Origin: Ambrosia x helenae
Lineage: Eukaryota > Streptophyta > Magnoliopsida > Asterales > Asteraceae
Direction of reading: 5' to 3'
NCBI GenBank assembly: GCA_030844895.1
Contig: CM061225.1
Span: 104,608,688-104,672,687, forward strand
Length of the DNA stretch: 64,000 bases
The notes below the pieces were generated by a model. It ran no database searches. It had not been told where the DNA came from and saw only the letters and a list, made by a program, of their open reading frames with translations. Of the stretch, positions 35,208 to 45,091 are shown one piece after another. The position numbers and the translations under genes were made by a program. Position 1 is the first letter of the stretch, and every line of letters starts with the position of its first letter.

Positions 35208-35256
35208 CAGATTAAAGAGAAACTAGAACTGAATAACTAATTGGAAATTATTATAC
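33915..35256 (-). other. probable 5'-UTR intron of the proteasome gene
   Basis: Donor AAAAG|GTATAA (35256) follows a plausible leader exon (about 35257-35300) and acceptor TATCTAG (33915-33916) lies nine bases before the ATG. Leader introns are common in plant housekeeping genes. It contains a TIR element at 34614-34898 and an AAT run at 35180-35206. Confidence 0.55.
34614..34898. mobile_element. small inverted-repeat element
   Basis: Ends CATAGTTGTTAATAGC and, reversed from the right, CATAGTTGTCAATAGCG. Interior has paired tagcg/cgcta words. Near-duplicate flanks tatgtgtc on both sides, with a few extra bases at the right. Confidence 0.65.
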
Positions 35257-35311
35257 CTTTTAATCGAAAAGTATAGAACAGATCGTTAATGCGTTGATTC
35301 AATAGAGTGAG

Positions 35312-35322
35312 TATATATTTAT
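35312..35322 (-). promoter_or_regulatory. TATA-like box of the proteasome gene
   Basis: AATAAATATATAC on minus, about 15-50 bases upstream of the inferred leader exon. Positional inference only. Confidence 0.4.
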
Positions 35323-35902
35323 TTGAAGAGAGTGATTTCTTGAACAACAATATAACTTGAGATCCGATATTTGACCCGGTAAATATGGATCTTATAACCC
35401 ATGTCGGTTTTGGACCCTTTGGTATATCTTTTTAATCACGTGGGCCAATCGTATTACTTTGGGCTTGACCCATTGAATACCGTTATATAGCGGAAAAAAA
35501 CTGGTTTGAGCCCGATGAACTGGTTTTTAACCCGGTCAGATCCAAAAAGAAACGGTTTGGGCCCCGACCCAACCTGGTGGTTCGGCGTAAGTTCGGGATG
35601 TTGAGAATTGGTTCCATCCCGAATTGATTTGGGCCTAGTCTAAAAGAAACGGTTTTAATGCTCCAAACCGACGTTTGAACCTGATCCAAATCGGTTTGAG
35701 TGGTTGGGTTTTTCAACTGTAAAATCGGGTTAATAATAACTCGAACGGGTTTGGCCGATTAAAAGGGTTCCGTGTGAGCCCAAATTGGTTTTTGTATACT
35801 TCTAAAGACCAGTTACCAATTTAGCAGTTTAGACGTTGGATCATATGTTTAGTCTTAAGACATTGGATGAATCGCAAACTATAACTATATAATCTCTTCA
35901 AT

Positions 35903-36242
35903 GCCCGTGATCTATAGATCAGGTAGTGGAAAGACTTGAGTTCTTTTTAGAATACTTAGGTTCGATCACCATCTGCATCAAATAGTGAGGCAATAGTGCG
36001 CAGTGATGGTGACAAGCCCACCGAGGGGGTTCGATCCTGAGCGTCACCCCGGTTTTCATCCGACTGTTACTTCAACAAGGCAACTCGTGTGGAGATAATA
36101 CGGTTTCCAGGGGAATGCCACCAAGGTTGACAAGCCGGCCCGGATCCGATAGAACATGGAATTCGGCCAGCCTTGGCGAAGTGACGACTTCGATCGGCAT
36201 TGTGATAATGGGTCACTCATAAGAAGTCACCGTTCAAAAAAA
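35903..36242 (+). mobile_element. tRNA-derived SINE (family A), plus
   Basis: Exact 15-bp duplication tataatctcttcaat (35888-35902 and 36243-36257). Head has GTAGTGGAAAGA (A-box-like) and TTAGGTTCGATCACC (B-box-like); second box ggttcgatcct; tail gaagtcaccgttcaaaaaaa. Same family as 22353-22711. Confidence 0.85.
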
Positions 36243-36404
36243 TATAATCTCTTCAATCATGAAAGAAAAATTGTTTGTCGTAACTATATGTAGTAATTCC
36301 AATTATTGGTTTTTTGAAACTATATTATGGTTTTTTTTAGTGATATAATGTCAGATCTACAAAATATATATATTTATAATTTAGCAAATGAAAAACAAAA
36401 GATT

Positions 36405-36486
36405 GCTGGCTATGGGGTTCGAACCCATGCGCACTTATGTGCAGAAGATCTTAAGTCTTCCCCCTTAACCTCTCGGGCAAACCAGC
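36405..36486 (-). tRNA. tRNA-Leu (anticodon UAA)
   Basis: 82 bases with all cloverleaf parts: acceptor stem GCTGGTT pairing with AGCCAGC, A box TGCCCGAGAGGTTAAGG, anticodon stem GAAGA/TCTTC around loop CTTAAGA, a long variable arm typical of leucine tRNAs (TGCACATAAGTGCGCA) and T arm with GGTTCGAACCC. On the minus strand it is followed within four bases by TTTTGTTTTT, an RNA polymerase III stop. No intron, CCA not encoded, as usual for nuclear genes. Decodes UUA. Confidence 0.95.
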
Positions 36487-36490
36487 TTTT

Positions 36491-37448
36491 GTTTAGTATT
36501 TGAATCTTTTAATACAAGACTATAATCTTTGCATTTTTTTGTGGCATGGCTATTTATATTAGAACGTTTTCTTTTTTTTTTTTTATTCAAAACAATAGCA
36601 TATATTTTAAGAATTATGATAGCCATATTTGTACATGTACCATTAACATATAAATGAGTAGCATACATGTAAATTAAACTTCGATTTTGTTCAAAAGTGA
36701 ATTAAATTGTTTGGTTGTTTGGAAAAGAAGATGAGAGGGTATAAGAGTCATTTCATCAAAAAAAAATTAAGCGTATAATAGTCATTTCAGCACAAACTAA
36801 CGGAAAACGTGACGTCCGTTAGAAGGAGGGACGTAAAGTGTTAGGAAAAACAAACATCAAGTACTCAAGGTATTAAGCGTGAGCTGAACCTGTTAGTTTA
36901 GACAAATCAGAAGAAAGAAAATTGCAATTTTCTCTTTTGAATTAAAAGCAAAAGTAATAGGAATATAAGCTTTTCGGGAAGTGGGGCCAATAACCTAATT
37001 ATTATTTCGTACTAAACATTGTAAATGTGTTAAGATGGTAGGTGTTCGATAATATATTTTGTTCCACTTTCATTGGCATAAATGCAGCAAAGGTTGACCA
37101 TAAGAAAGCAATTTCTTTTTATTTTTATTGACTATAAAAATAACTTCATGTGGCTACAAACATTTGTACTAGAAAGTATCAGATTTGGAAATCACTGATA
37201 TTATGTTTATGCATTTATATTTTTATGTATTTTTACTCTTTGTCTCATTCATTTATTTTCTCTCTTAGTGTATTATTGGCTTTTATCCGTACAACTTAAT
37301 AATATCCACCATACGGTATAACCATACAGTCTGACATCATCAAAAACAAAATACAATATTACAAACATGATAAAAAGATAATCAGGTTATTGGTTAATAA
37401 ACTTGACTAGTATTAATAGAAGAAATCATGTTTATGTTAACATGTCTA
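36491..37448. other. intergenic, no gene seen
   Basis: AT-rich, no coding signal. Confidence 0.5.
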
Positions 37449-37450
37449 AG

Positions 37451-37745
37451 GGGCTGTTTGGTAGCCTCTTAATGAGGCTCTTAACCATTCAGTGCTGAAT
37501 GATTCAGCATTCAGTGCGTTTGTTTCAGCCTCTGAATGAAATGGTTAAGGCTGAATCATTAAGACTTGGGATGTTGCTGAACCATTAAGCACTGAATCAT
37601 TAAGCACTGAACTATGCTGAACCTTAATGAAACTCTGATACCAATGTGGGACAAGAAAACTAATCATTAAGAGGTCCAACTTAATGATTCAGCACTTAAC
37701 CATTCAGACCTCTTAACCATTCAGAGCTCTTAATGATTCAACACT
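37451..37745. mobile_element. MITE-like repeat (GGGGCTGTTTGG), right end missing
   Basis: Starts ggggctgtttggtagcctc, then many alternating words (aatgattcag, ccattcag, cttaatg) that pair with each other. I know this kind of start from plant MITEs, but the inverted right end was not found, so it may be truncated. Confidence 0.5.
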
Positions 37746-38035
37746 TAATCGGTGTTCATGTCATAGTAGCACTAAATAGGACGGCTTGTATAAAATGTGA
37801 TAAAAACTTTAAATGATTATGATGTATAAGTTTGACTAGCCAGTGTGTTTACAACCCTCATAACCACATGTCCACATGACAACACATTTACAAGAAAAAT
37901 TTACGGTTCAATATTCATCAACTCGTTTTGACTTGCCGGGCCCATTTGATCGTTTAAATAAACGGGTCATACAATTTGTGTACAATTTTAACTCGTCAAT
38001 CCCCTAACCCGTAAACCTCATATCACTATATCAGC

Positions 38036-38560
38036 CAAGGGCGCAACATTTAAAGGGTCGGGGGTAGGGATGAGCATACGGTCCCGAAAACCGATCCCGA
38101 ACCGAAAAATACCAATCCCGTACCGAACCGATACCGAACCGAGGGTGTTCGGTATCGGTATCGGTACCCACATTTAGAGGTTTTCGGTTTCGGTATTATC
38201 GGTATCGGTATGGGATCGATATGGTATCGGTATTTTAAGGTAAAATACCAATACCACACACCGGTACCGTATCGATACCGATACCGTACCGGTATAATCG
38301 GTATCGGTATTGGTTTTTTGGACTTTTCGGTATCGGTATTGTCGAGATCGGTGAACCGATACCGTCCCGAGCTCATCCCTAGTCGGGGGTGCCCCGGCCC
38401 CCCTGTTTTTTTTGGGCAGTAATAGAAATTTGCGATTTACATAGGTAAATTGACTCCGGGTTGAGTCTAGTCCCCGCCGATTTGATCTTCTGGCCACTAC
38501 CGATAAAAAAAAAAAAATCAGTCCGGCCCCCTCCGATTCGAAAACCAAGTTTCGTCACTG
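38036..38560. mobile_element. hAT MITE (outer), interrupted by a second element
   Basis: Flanks atatcagc (38028-38035) and ttatcagc (38561-38568) agree at 7 of 8. Body matches 17588-17780 and 53460-53648 (ccccctgttttttt, gggcagtaatag, ccgattcgaaaaccaag). The insert 38065-38381 splits it after the first 29 bases. Confidence 0.78.
38065..38381. mobile_element. hAT-type MITE nested in 38036-38560
   Basis: Exact 8-bp duplication gtcggggg (38057-38064, 38382-38389) of the outer element's own sequence. Ends TAGGGATGAGC / GCTCATCCCTA are perfect inverted repeats. Interior is a foldback of ggtatcggta/taccgatacc words. Confidence 0.9.
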
Positions 38561-38986
38561 TTATCAGCTATGTATGTAATATTGTTAAATCAAAGGCGAC
38601 ACGGAGAAAAGTAGCACAAGTGGTTTAATTCTTTTAGCCACATCATTTTGTACCCATGAGTTTTAACTTTCACCTATAAAGATGACCTTCTCTTTTCATA
38701 ATAAGCTTGAGATGGTAAAACTAAAAGTCAAAAGGCAAACCTTTATGCACTAAATCATTTTAAAATTTGAAACATTTCTTGATTTTTAACATGCGGGCAA
38801 ATGAATTCATCATGAAATTGCTTTCTGTCAGGTAAAATCTACAACATTTTAAATGATGACAACATGAGTGAAATTTAGCCTAATAGAGTAAACTAATAGT
38901 GAGTAAAAAAATGTAGTCAACGAGAAAAGATAACAGATGGGTTTGGTTATTTGCACAACTAGGGTTTTTATTTGCACAACCCCTCC

Positions 38987-39107
38987 ACGGGTCGTCGAGG
39001 CCTGGACAGCCCGTGGAGGGCCAAAAAGGCAAAGGGACGGGCTGTCGAGGCCCAGACGGCCGTCTAAAGGCAAAAGGACGGGCTGTCCAGGCCCAGACGG
39101 CCCGTCT
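38987..39107. repeat. left terminal array of GC-rich interrupted palindromes (3 copies)
   Basis: Three copies of acggg(c/t)(t/c)gtc..aggcc..gac(a/g)gcccgt at about 38987, 39035 and 39077, in an AT-rich surrounding. Confidence 0.85.
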
Positions 39108-39541
39108 AATGGTTTAAATCCAATCCAATCATTGGTAATCATTGGCAATGATTAGGTGATGATTATTTTGTTTTTTTATAAGTGTAAGTGTAGTGTGGAT
39201 GTTTAAAATGGGTTTGAATGTTTGGTTTTTATAGATATTTGGTTTTTTATAAATGTTTGGTTTTTTATAAATGTTTTTTTTTATTTGTATAATATGATCT
39301 TTTTAATATAATTGTGTATATGAATATGAACGAATGTCGTTTATGTTGCCGAACTAAACGAAACCAAAATACGAACAATAAACCATAAATAAGCATAAAA
39401 TATTCCAAAAATTTACATAAACTATGAATTCAATAAACATTCAAAACGAACAATAAAGCATAAATAAACATAAATATTTCAAAAATTTACATAAACTATG
39501 AGTTCAAAATGTACGATTCCCAAGAAATATAACCCACCCGT

Positions 39542-40097
39542 CTAACCCGACCCACCCGGCTGATCCGACCCACCCGGCTGATCCGACCCACCCGGCTGAC
39601 TGGTGGACGCCCCACCATGCTGACTGCTAGACGCCCAATCTGGAAGTGGACGCGGCTCCAAACCAGCTGCTCGTCGTCTCTCATTCTCGCTCTCTAGCAG
39701 CCACCGCATGTCACCCCGCATCGACGCCATGTCACCCCGCATCGACCCCAACTGATCCAGGATCTGCTGAAGTACCTGGGTCGTGCTATCATGCAACCTG
39801 ACAGCATGATAAACGCGGGCAGGACGCTGTAGCTCCTCAATGGGGGGGTCTGGCATCTCTACATCCACCGGTGGGTCGCCGTCGGCAACGTGTGGCATCT
39901 GGACCTCAGGGGCAATCGGCCCATCGAGATGTCTGAGCGGCTCTGGCACAAAATGCTCGCCACGGTCGCCAGGAGGTCCGAAGGCACGCTGGTAGTAAGC
40001 GTGTGGGTTGCTGCGAGGGACCCGTGCTGCCACCTTCATCTGCGTCATAGTCTTAATATTTAACGGCCTGAAATGCAAAACAACAATAATAATATTA

Positions 40098-40136
<39 letters not shown>

Positions 40137-40179
40137 TAATAATAATAATAATATTAAATTATAATATATAATAATTTAA

Positions 40180-40213
<34 letters not shown>

Positions 40214-40320
40214 TATTATTAAATTATAATATTAAATTATAATAAATAATAATAATAATAATAATAAATAATAATAATAATAATAATAATAATATTAAAT
40301 TATAATATATAATAATTTAA

Positions 40321-40351
<31 letters not shown>

Positions 40352-40589
40352 TATTATTAAATTATAATATTAAATTATAATAAATAATAAATAATAATAA
40401 TAATAATAATAAATAATAATAATAATAATAATAATAAATAATAATAATAATAATAAATAATAATAATAATAATAATATTAAATTATAATATATAATAATT
40501 TAATATTATTATTATTATTATTATTATTATTTATTATTAAATTTATAATATTAAATTATAATAAATAATAAATAATAATAATAATAATA

Positions 40590-40623
<34 letters not shown>

Positions 40624-41480
40624 AATAATAATAATAAATAATAATAATAATAATAAATAATAATAATAATAATAATAAATAATAATAATAATAATAATAA
40701 TATTACCTGGCCAACATCGGACGAGGTAACGTGTGCTCCTCAGCATGCGTCCACAATTCGCCCGGGCAAAGACGCAACGCGATGGCGGTGACTATCCCAC
40801 CAATCGGAATCTCCCCCGCCGGGTGCCTATGAGGGTAGGTCGCGATGTACTCGGCAAAGCACCTGTGTAGCGCAACCGGCCTACCCCTCAAGATGCAGTA
40901 GAGGTAGAAAAGGTCAATCTGCTGGACCCTCTCGTTACAGTTACACCGTCCGGCAATCGACCAGCTAACCAAACGGTGTATGTAACGGATCAGAGGGTCC
41001 CGATGTTGCTGGACCTATCCATCCTGCACAGAATAATAATAACGTTAAAAAAATTTCGGCAGAGTTTCCTCTGTTTTTGTACGAACCAGACAACACAAGT
41101 CGTCTACAAAAATCCAAAAACAAACAACCTAAACTAACTAAATAACAATATTAATTAACTAAGCGAACTAAATAACAATAATAATAACGAACTGAACTAA
41201 ATTAAAAGAATAACAATAATAATACCTGTCGCCGGTGTCCTCCCCATACTTTCGACCACCACCAATAGTGGGCCACCAGGCCATCAGCATGTCGTCTGGC
41301 AAGGTCGTCAAGGCCGTGGTGTACATATCCTGGACAAGCTCCTCCTCTCTGTACCAGCAGCAAGTAGTAGCCCACTGGTCCATCGTATATGCGTAGAGCT
41401 GTCCGAATAATCGGAACTGTACCTCCGGCTCAGGCTCGCCGTCAGGACCTACCTCCGGCTCAGGCTCAACAAGACCTCTT
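39542..41480 (-). pseudogene. second MULE gene: retrotransposon ORF1-like domain and SDQPGG-repeat tail
   Basis: Exon blocks on minus: about 41480-41226 (FRLFGQLYAYTMDQWATTC, LTTLPDDMLMAWWPTIGGG), 41023-40707 (RDPLIRYIHRLVSWSIAG, VQQIDLFYLYCILRGRPVAL) and 40067-39542 (acidic/proline-rich, QILDQLGSMRGDM helix, then SQPGGSDQPGG repeats to stop). Borders GACAG|GTATT, CCAG|GTAATA and TTTCAG are present; the last join is in frame, but the first exon joins the second out of frame and a TAG lies near its start, so the gene looks damaged. The middle blocks remind me of the Athila-type ORF1 of Asteraceae gypsy elements; that likeness is from memory. Its place directly behind the transposase gene suggests transposon cargo or an accessory protein. 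Function unknown. Confidence 0.6.
40084..40706. repeat. intron composed of TAA/TTA microsatellites with repeated palindromic blocks
   Basis: The whole interval between exons 2 and 3 of the second MULE gene is A/T only, apart from the splice ends. A block attaaattataatatataa...ttaat followed by (ATT)n and attataatattaaattat occurs three times (around 40150, 40290, 40470), each a self-complementary foldback. Confidence 0.9.
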
Positions 41481-42110
41481 TTGTTCCATATAATAATTTA
41501 TCTTGTTCACCCCTCCGAGCATCAAAGTAAGCGCTAGATGGGAAAACCCTACCGATTACGTCTTGAAACAACGGTAGATCATGTTTCCACATTCTTGTTG
41601 ATCGGCTTTGTTCGAAGGAGTGCTTTATCGCTACGCGCCGTGATTCCATAACTTTGTCTATTTGCATCACAAGCGCGTGGAGCGAGCTGTTCGGGCCTTT
41701 TATGTACCTTTTAATAAGAGCATGCTGACTCTCGACCCTGTTGGTCGTAGTCTGACCGAACGTAAGGTTTTCATTTGCCCATGCTTCCACAAACATTTCT
41801 TTATAATCTCGGAGCCAAACTGACTCCATGTAGTCATAAACCTCTGTAAAAAACAGAATAGTGATGTCAATACAGAAAATATGTACGCTTGTAAAGCAAA
41901 ATAAAAAATAAAATATATACCCGTTCGATCCTGCCCCCAAAGTCGTCTGTAGAGCGCTTCAAGATTGAATTCGTAAGCCTCTATGTCAGGAGATTTACAC
42001 AGTCGACCAAATACTGCAAAAATATTTCCCATTCTTCTTTTGGAAATCCTGCTTTATGATATTTTGCAATATTTCGTTGAATATGATACCTGCAAAACAA
42101 CAACAATAAT

Positions 42111-42180
<70 letters not shown>

Positions 42181-43523
42181 TTTCGTTGAATATGACACCT
42201 GCAAAGCAATTTCGTAGCATCCGGGAAAACTGAAGCACATGCACTCATCAGAGCCAGATCTCTATCTGTAACAATTACACGTGGCTCCATACTCCCCTCC
42301 AGCAAATCTCTGAGCCTCTCAAGCACCCATGTGTAGTTACTCGTTTTCTCTTTAACGATAAATGCATGGGCGATACAAAACGACTGGTTTGTCGACGTCA
42401 TACCCACAATTTGAACAAACGGGATTCTGTACTCGTTCGTTTTGTAGGTGGCGTCGATCAGCATCACATGTGGAAAGGCACGCCAGAGATTGTACGAGAC
42501 CCGGTGTGAAAAGAAAATATTCTCAACAGCATCTGTCTCTGGATTCTGCTTGGTGAAATAAGTAAATTTCTTTTCAACCAGGATACTCTCGAGTATCTGC
42601 ATAACAATAATAATAACAATATTTAATATTTAACAACAACAAAATTAATAATAGTCTATGACAATAATAGTAATTAATAATAATACCTGCATTGGGGTTT
42701 TATCGCCGTAAATTCTATGTTTAATCTTGCTCACTGTATTGTGTATGTCTCTTAGAATACATTTATTATTCGGGTTTTGTGCTCTGATGGCCAAATGTAT
42801 GTTTGCCGGTTCCAGGCCTTGAAAATAAAGTGTTTCCACCATTTCTTCTTCCTGTGGTGTCAGCCGCCTAGCAAAAGCGTGACCCTCAACATGTACAAAA
42901 GGGTCGTGGTTATGATTCGCGTGTTTAACCTCCAACTTCCAACCCTCTTTGCGTAGCCTCCCTATTAACATAAATGGACAGTTAATCTTTTTGCTACCCG
43001 TAGACCTTACTGTGGCTGTAGTATGGTATTCGCCAGCACGGTCGCATCTCAGGTCTATCCTAATTTTTCTTGCATTATTTCCACTGCCTTTTGAAACAGA
43101 ACGTCCTGTCACTAGGACGTAACCGCTAGCAAGGGCTCTATCGTAAGCCCATTGTTTCATCTCTTCAACAGACCCGAATACCTGAAAATTTACACAACAG
43201 TCTAGTCTAAATTCATACTACTCTAAATACCTGAAAATATATACTACTGTAAAGATATACTAGTCTAAATTCATACTAGTCTAAATACCTGAAAATATAT
43301 ACTACTGTAAAGATATACTAGTGTAAATAAATAAACGCACCTGCTCGGTTTCATACGAAACATCCGGGTTAGGTTCAACTTTTATGTTAGCATCTTCCTG
43401 GTTGTCATCATTAGCACGATTCCCGCGCGAATGGTAACTCCCGTACGTGTACTGCGGGTAGCTTGGTGGCACGAAAAAAGACTCCTGTTCCTCTACATAT
43501 TCCTCGTTGAGATCGGGCAGCAT
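41449..43523 (-). pseudogene. MULE transposase, five exons, one frame break
   Basis: Exons on minus: 43523-43341, 43181-42687, 42596-42199, 42089-41921, 41843-41449; all borders are GT-AG. Exon 1 is acidic/low-complexity. Exon 2 carries the DNA-binding-like N-terminal region (EEMKQWAYDRALASGYVLV, CDRAGEYH, KHANHNHDPF), exon 3 the RNase-H-like core with first Asp in LIDATYKTNEYR, VTDRDLALM with the second Asp, and CHxxRN; exon 5 the Glu in TTNRVESQHALIKRY. These are the DDE residues of MULE transposases (MULE domain family), which cut and paste DNA at the element ends. Joins 1/2, 2/3, 3/4 and 4/5 are in phase, but within exon 4 the frame changes between EEWEIF and FGRLCKSPD, so this copy is probably inactive. 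No SWIM zinc finger is seen after the DDE region. Confidence 0.87.
42112..42180. repeat. (AAT)n microsatellite in MULE intron 3
   Basis: About 23 ATT units (minus) between two copies of the sequence tgcaggt(a/g)tcatattcaa that form the intron's two borders. Confidence 0.95.
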
Positions 43524-43770
43524 GTTCCCGTCATTACCACGAACCCCGGATTTAACCTCATCTTCACCAACTTGAACCTCGGGTTCACCCTACGCTTTCA
43601 GAGACGTAAGACTCGTTCTCAGACAGGTCAACGGTTGAAAAGCTGTGTAAATATGTCATCGTGAGACCGGGAAGTCGAAATGGGTCGAGGGTTTTGGTGG
43701 TGGTGATGTTTTAAAGTTTGGTTCAAATGGGGAAGAAGCTGATCGTGTAATGGTTATATCAGGAAATGTC

Positions 43771-44079
43771 GACGGGCCGTCGAGGCCTCGATGGGCCGTC
43801 TAGGGATTAAAATGCCCTAACCTAACACGTTTCAACGGGCCGTCGGGGCCTGGACGGCCCGTCCATAAGCAACTTTTTCAGACTTTTCAGACTGAACTGA
43901 CTGCTTTTGCAGGAGTTCAGACTGATCACCTCGTACCTCGTACTTTTACGGGCCGTCTGGGCCTCGACGGCCCGTCAGTTTTGTCTTTTCTGTAAACAAA
44001 CGGCCCGTCAAGGCCTGGACGCCCCGTCCATAAACCCTAATTTTTCTTAGCGGCCCATCTAGGCCTCGACGACCCGTCC
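43771..44079. repeat. right terminal array of GC-rich interrupted palindromes (5 copies)
   Basis: Copies at about 43771, 43834, 43949, 44001 and 44051 of acgggccgtc..ggcct..gacggcccgt. It lies between the transposase gene's 5' end and the element end, where promoter and transposase sites of MULEs usually are. Confidence 0.85.
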
Positions 44080-44133
44080 TAAGGTTGTTTAGGGTTTTTT
44101 CTTGGTTGTGTAGATAGTATCACCCTAACAGAT

Positions 44134-44483
44134 ATCGTATTAAGGAAAGATCTTTTTTGGTCAATAATTTCTGCAAAATAACTAATATAATGTAGATAAT
44201 TCAAAACTGACCGGACAAATATATGTCAAACTTATTATGTGCACAATTTATAATCCATAAATAGTAACTTCTTCGATCATAATTTGTCACTTTTTTTTTC
44301 TATATTACGACTTATTATATAAATAATATAGATCTTTAAGTCATAAGACTATGGGGTGTGGCCCCCTTCCCCTTCTTTTCCCTTTGTCCACATCAGCGCC
44401 ACGTTATTCTCCCCTCACCATCCCCCTTCTAAGGGAAATGGTTCCCCCCTCTTCCCTCTTCCATTTTCCTTTTTATAAGTATA
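44134..44483. other. spacer, no gene seen
   Basis: Pyrimidine-rich stretch 44366-44470 (ccccttccccttcttttccc) of unknown origin next to a Helitron. Confidence 0.4.
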
Positions 44484-45067
44484 CTAGCTTATACCCGGGA
44501 GTGTCCCGGGTTGAGAAATCTAAGGAAAGTGATTATTATTATTATTATTTTAAACAAATCTCTGACATAAGTTATCATATTCTAATATAAAAAAAGGTAA
44601 TTGGGTCGGGTATCACCTAATCCCAGGCCCAACCCAAACCCACAATTTTTTTTTTAAAAACTAATTCCAAACCTGACCCAATACTGTCGGGTTTCAAAAA
44701 ATAGTCGTTTTTTTTCTCCGTTTTTTATATAGCACTATAGTACTCATTGGAAAGATAATAAAACGCTCGTTAATTTGGTGTAATTTTTTTCTTTAAAAAA
44801 TCTCGTATATAAAAGATATTAACGTTTAAAAGTTATGAGAGGAAACATGAGAGGAAAAATAATAAAGTTTTAATATTTACATTTAGTAAATTAGGTATTT
44901 AATAGATTATGTTAATTCATATTTAAACCATATTTATTCTTTTTTTTAATTGGTCTAGAGTTGCCACATCACATCCTATGTGGCATCTCTCAAAAGAGAG
45001 ATTGCATAATATTATGACAGGTCATTAAAATGATTTGGTTTATTCTAGATATAGATATAGATATAGA
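44484..45067 (-). mobile_element. short Helitron, family 2
   Basis: On minus it ends ...CTCAACCCGGGACACTCCCG GGTATAAG CTAG before T; the 5' end lies in a TCTATA repeat (45047-45067), so the exact start is ambiguous. Interior ttttttctccgttttttata and aaaacgctcgttaatttgg are shared with 55906-56514. Confidence 0.72.
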
Positions 45068-45091
45068 TATAAAAAAAATCCAAACATGATA

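Larger units (their letters stand above)
38939..44125 (-). mobile_element. Mutator-like element (MULE), 5.2 kb, two genes, palindromic terminal arrays
   Basis: Flanked by exact 8-bp repeats taacagat (38931-38938, 44126-44133). Ends are related when one is reversed: GGGTTTGGTTATTTGCACAA and GGGTGATACTATCTACACAA, followed on both sides by a gggttttt block and then acgggtcgtcgaggcct. Each end carries several copies of a ~30-base interrupted palindrome (acgggccgtc..ggcct..gacggcccgt). Inside, on minus, are a MULE transposase gene and a second gene with an ORF1-like domain. All introns contain ATT/TAA repeats. Complete in structure, though the transposase has a frame break. Confidence 0.85.

Noticed and set aside
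41981..42244. Open frame with long Leu run
   Set aside because: Translation of the (ATT)n repeat in the MULE intron across splice sites.
38939..44125. Classification of the 5.2-kb element as hAT because its duplication is 8 bp
   Set aside because: The transposase has MULE-type DDE blocks; 8 bp is within the Mutator range, and a ninth base may have mutated.
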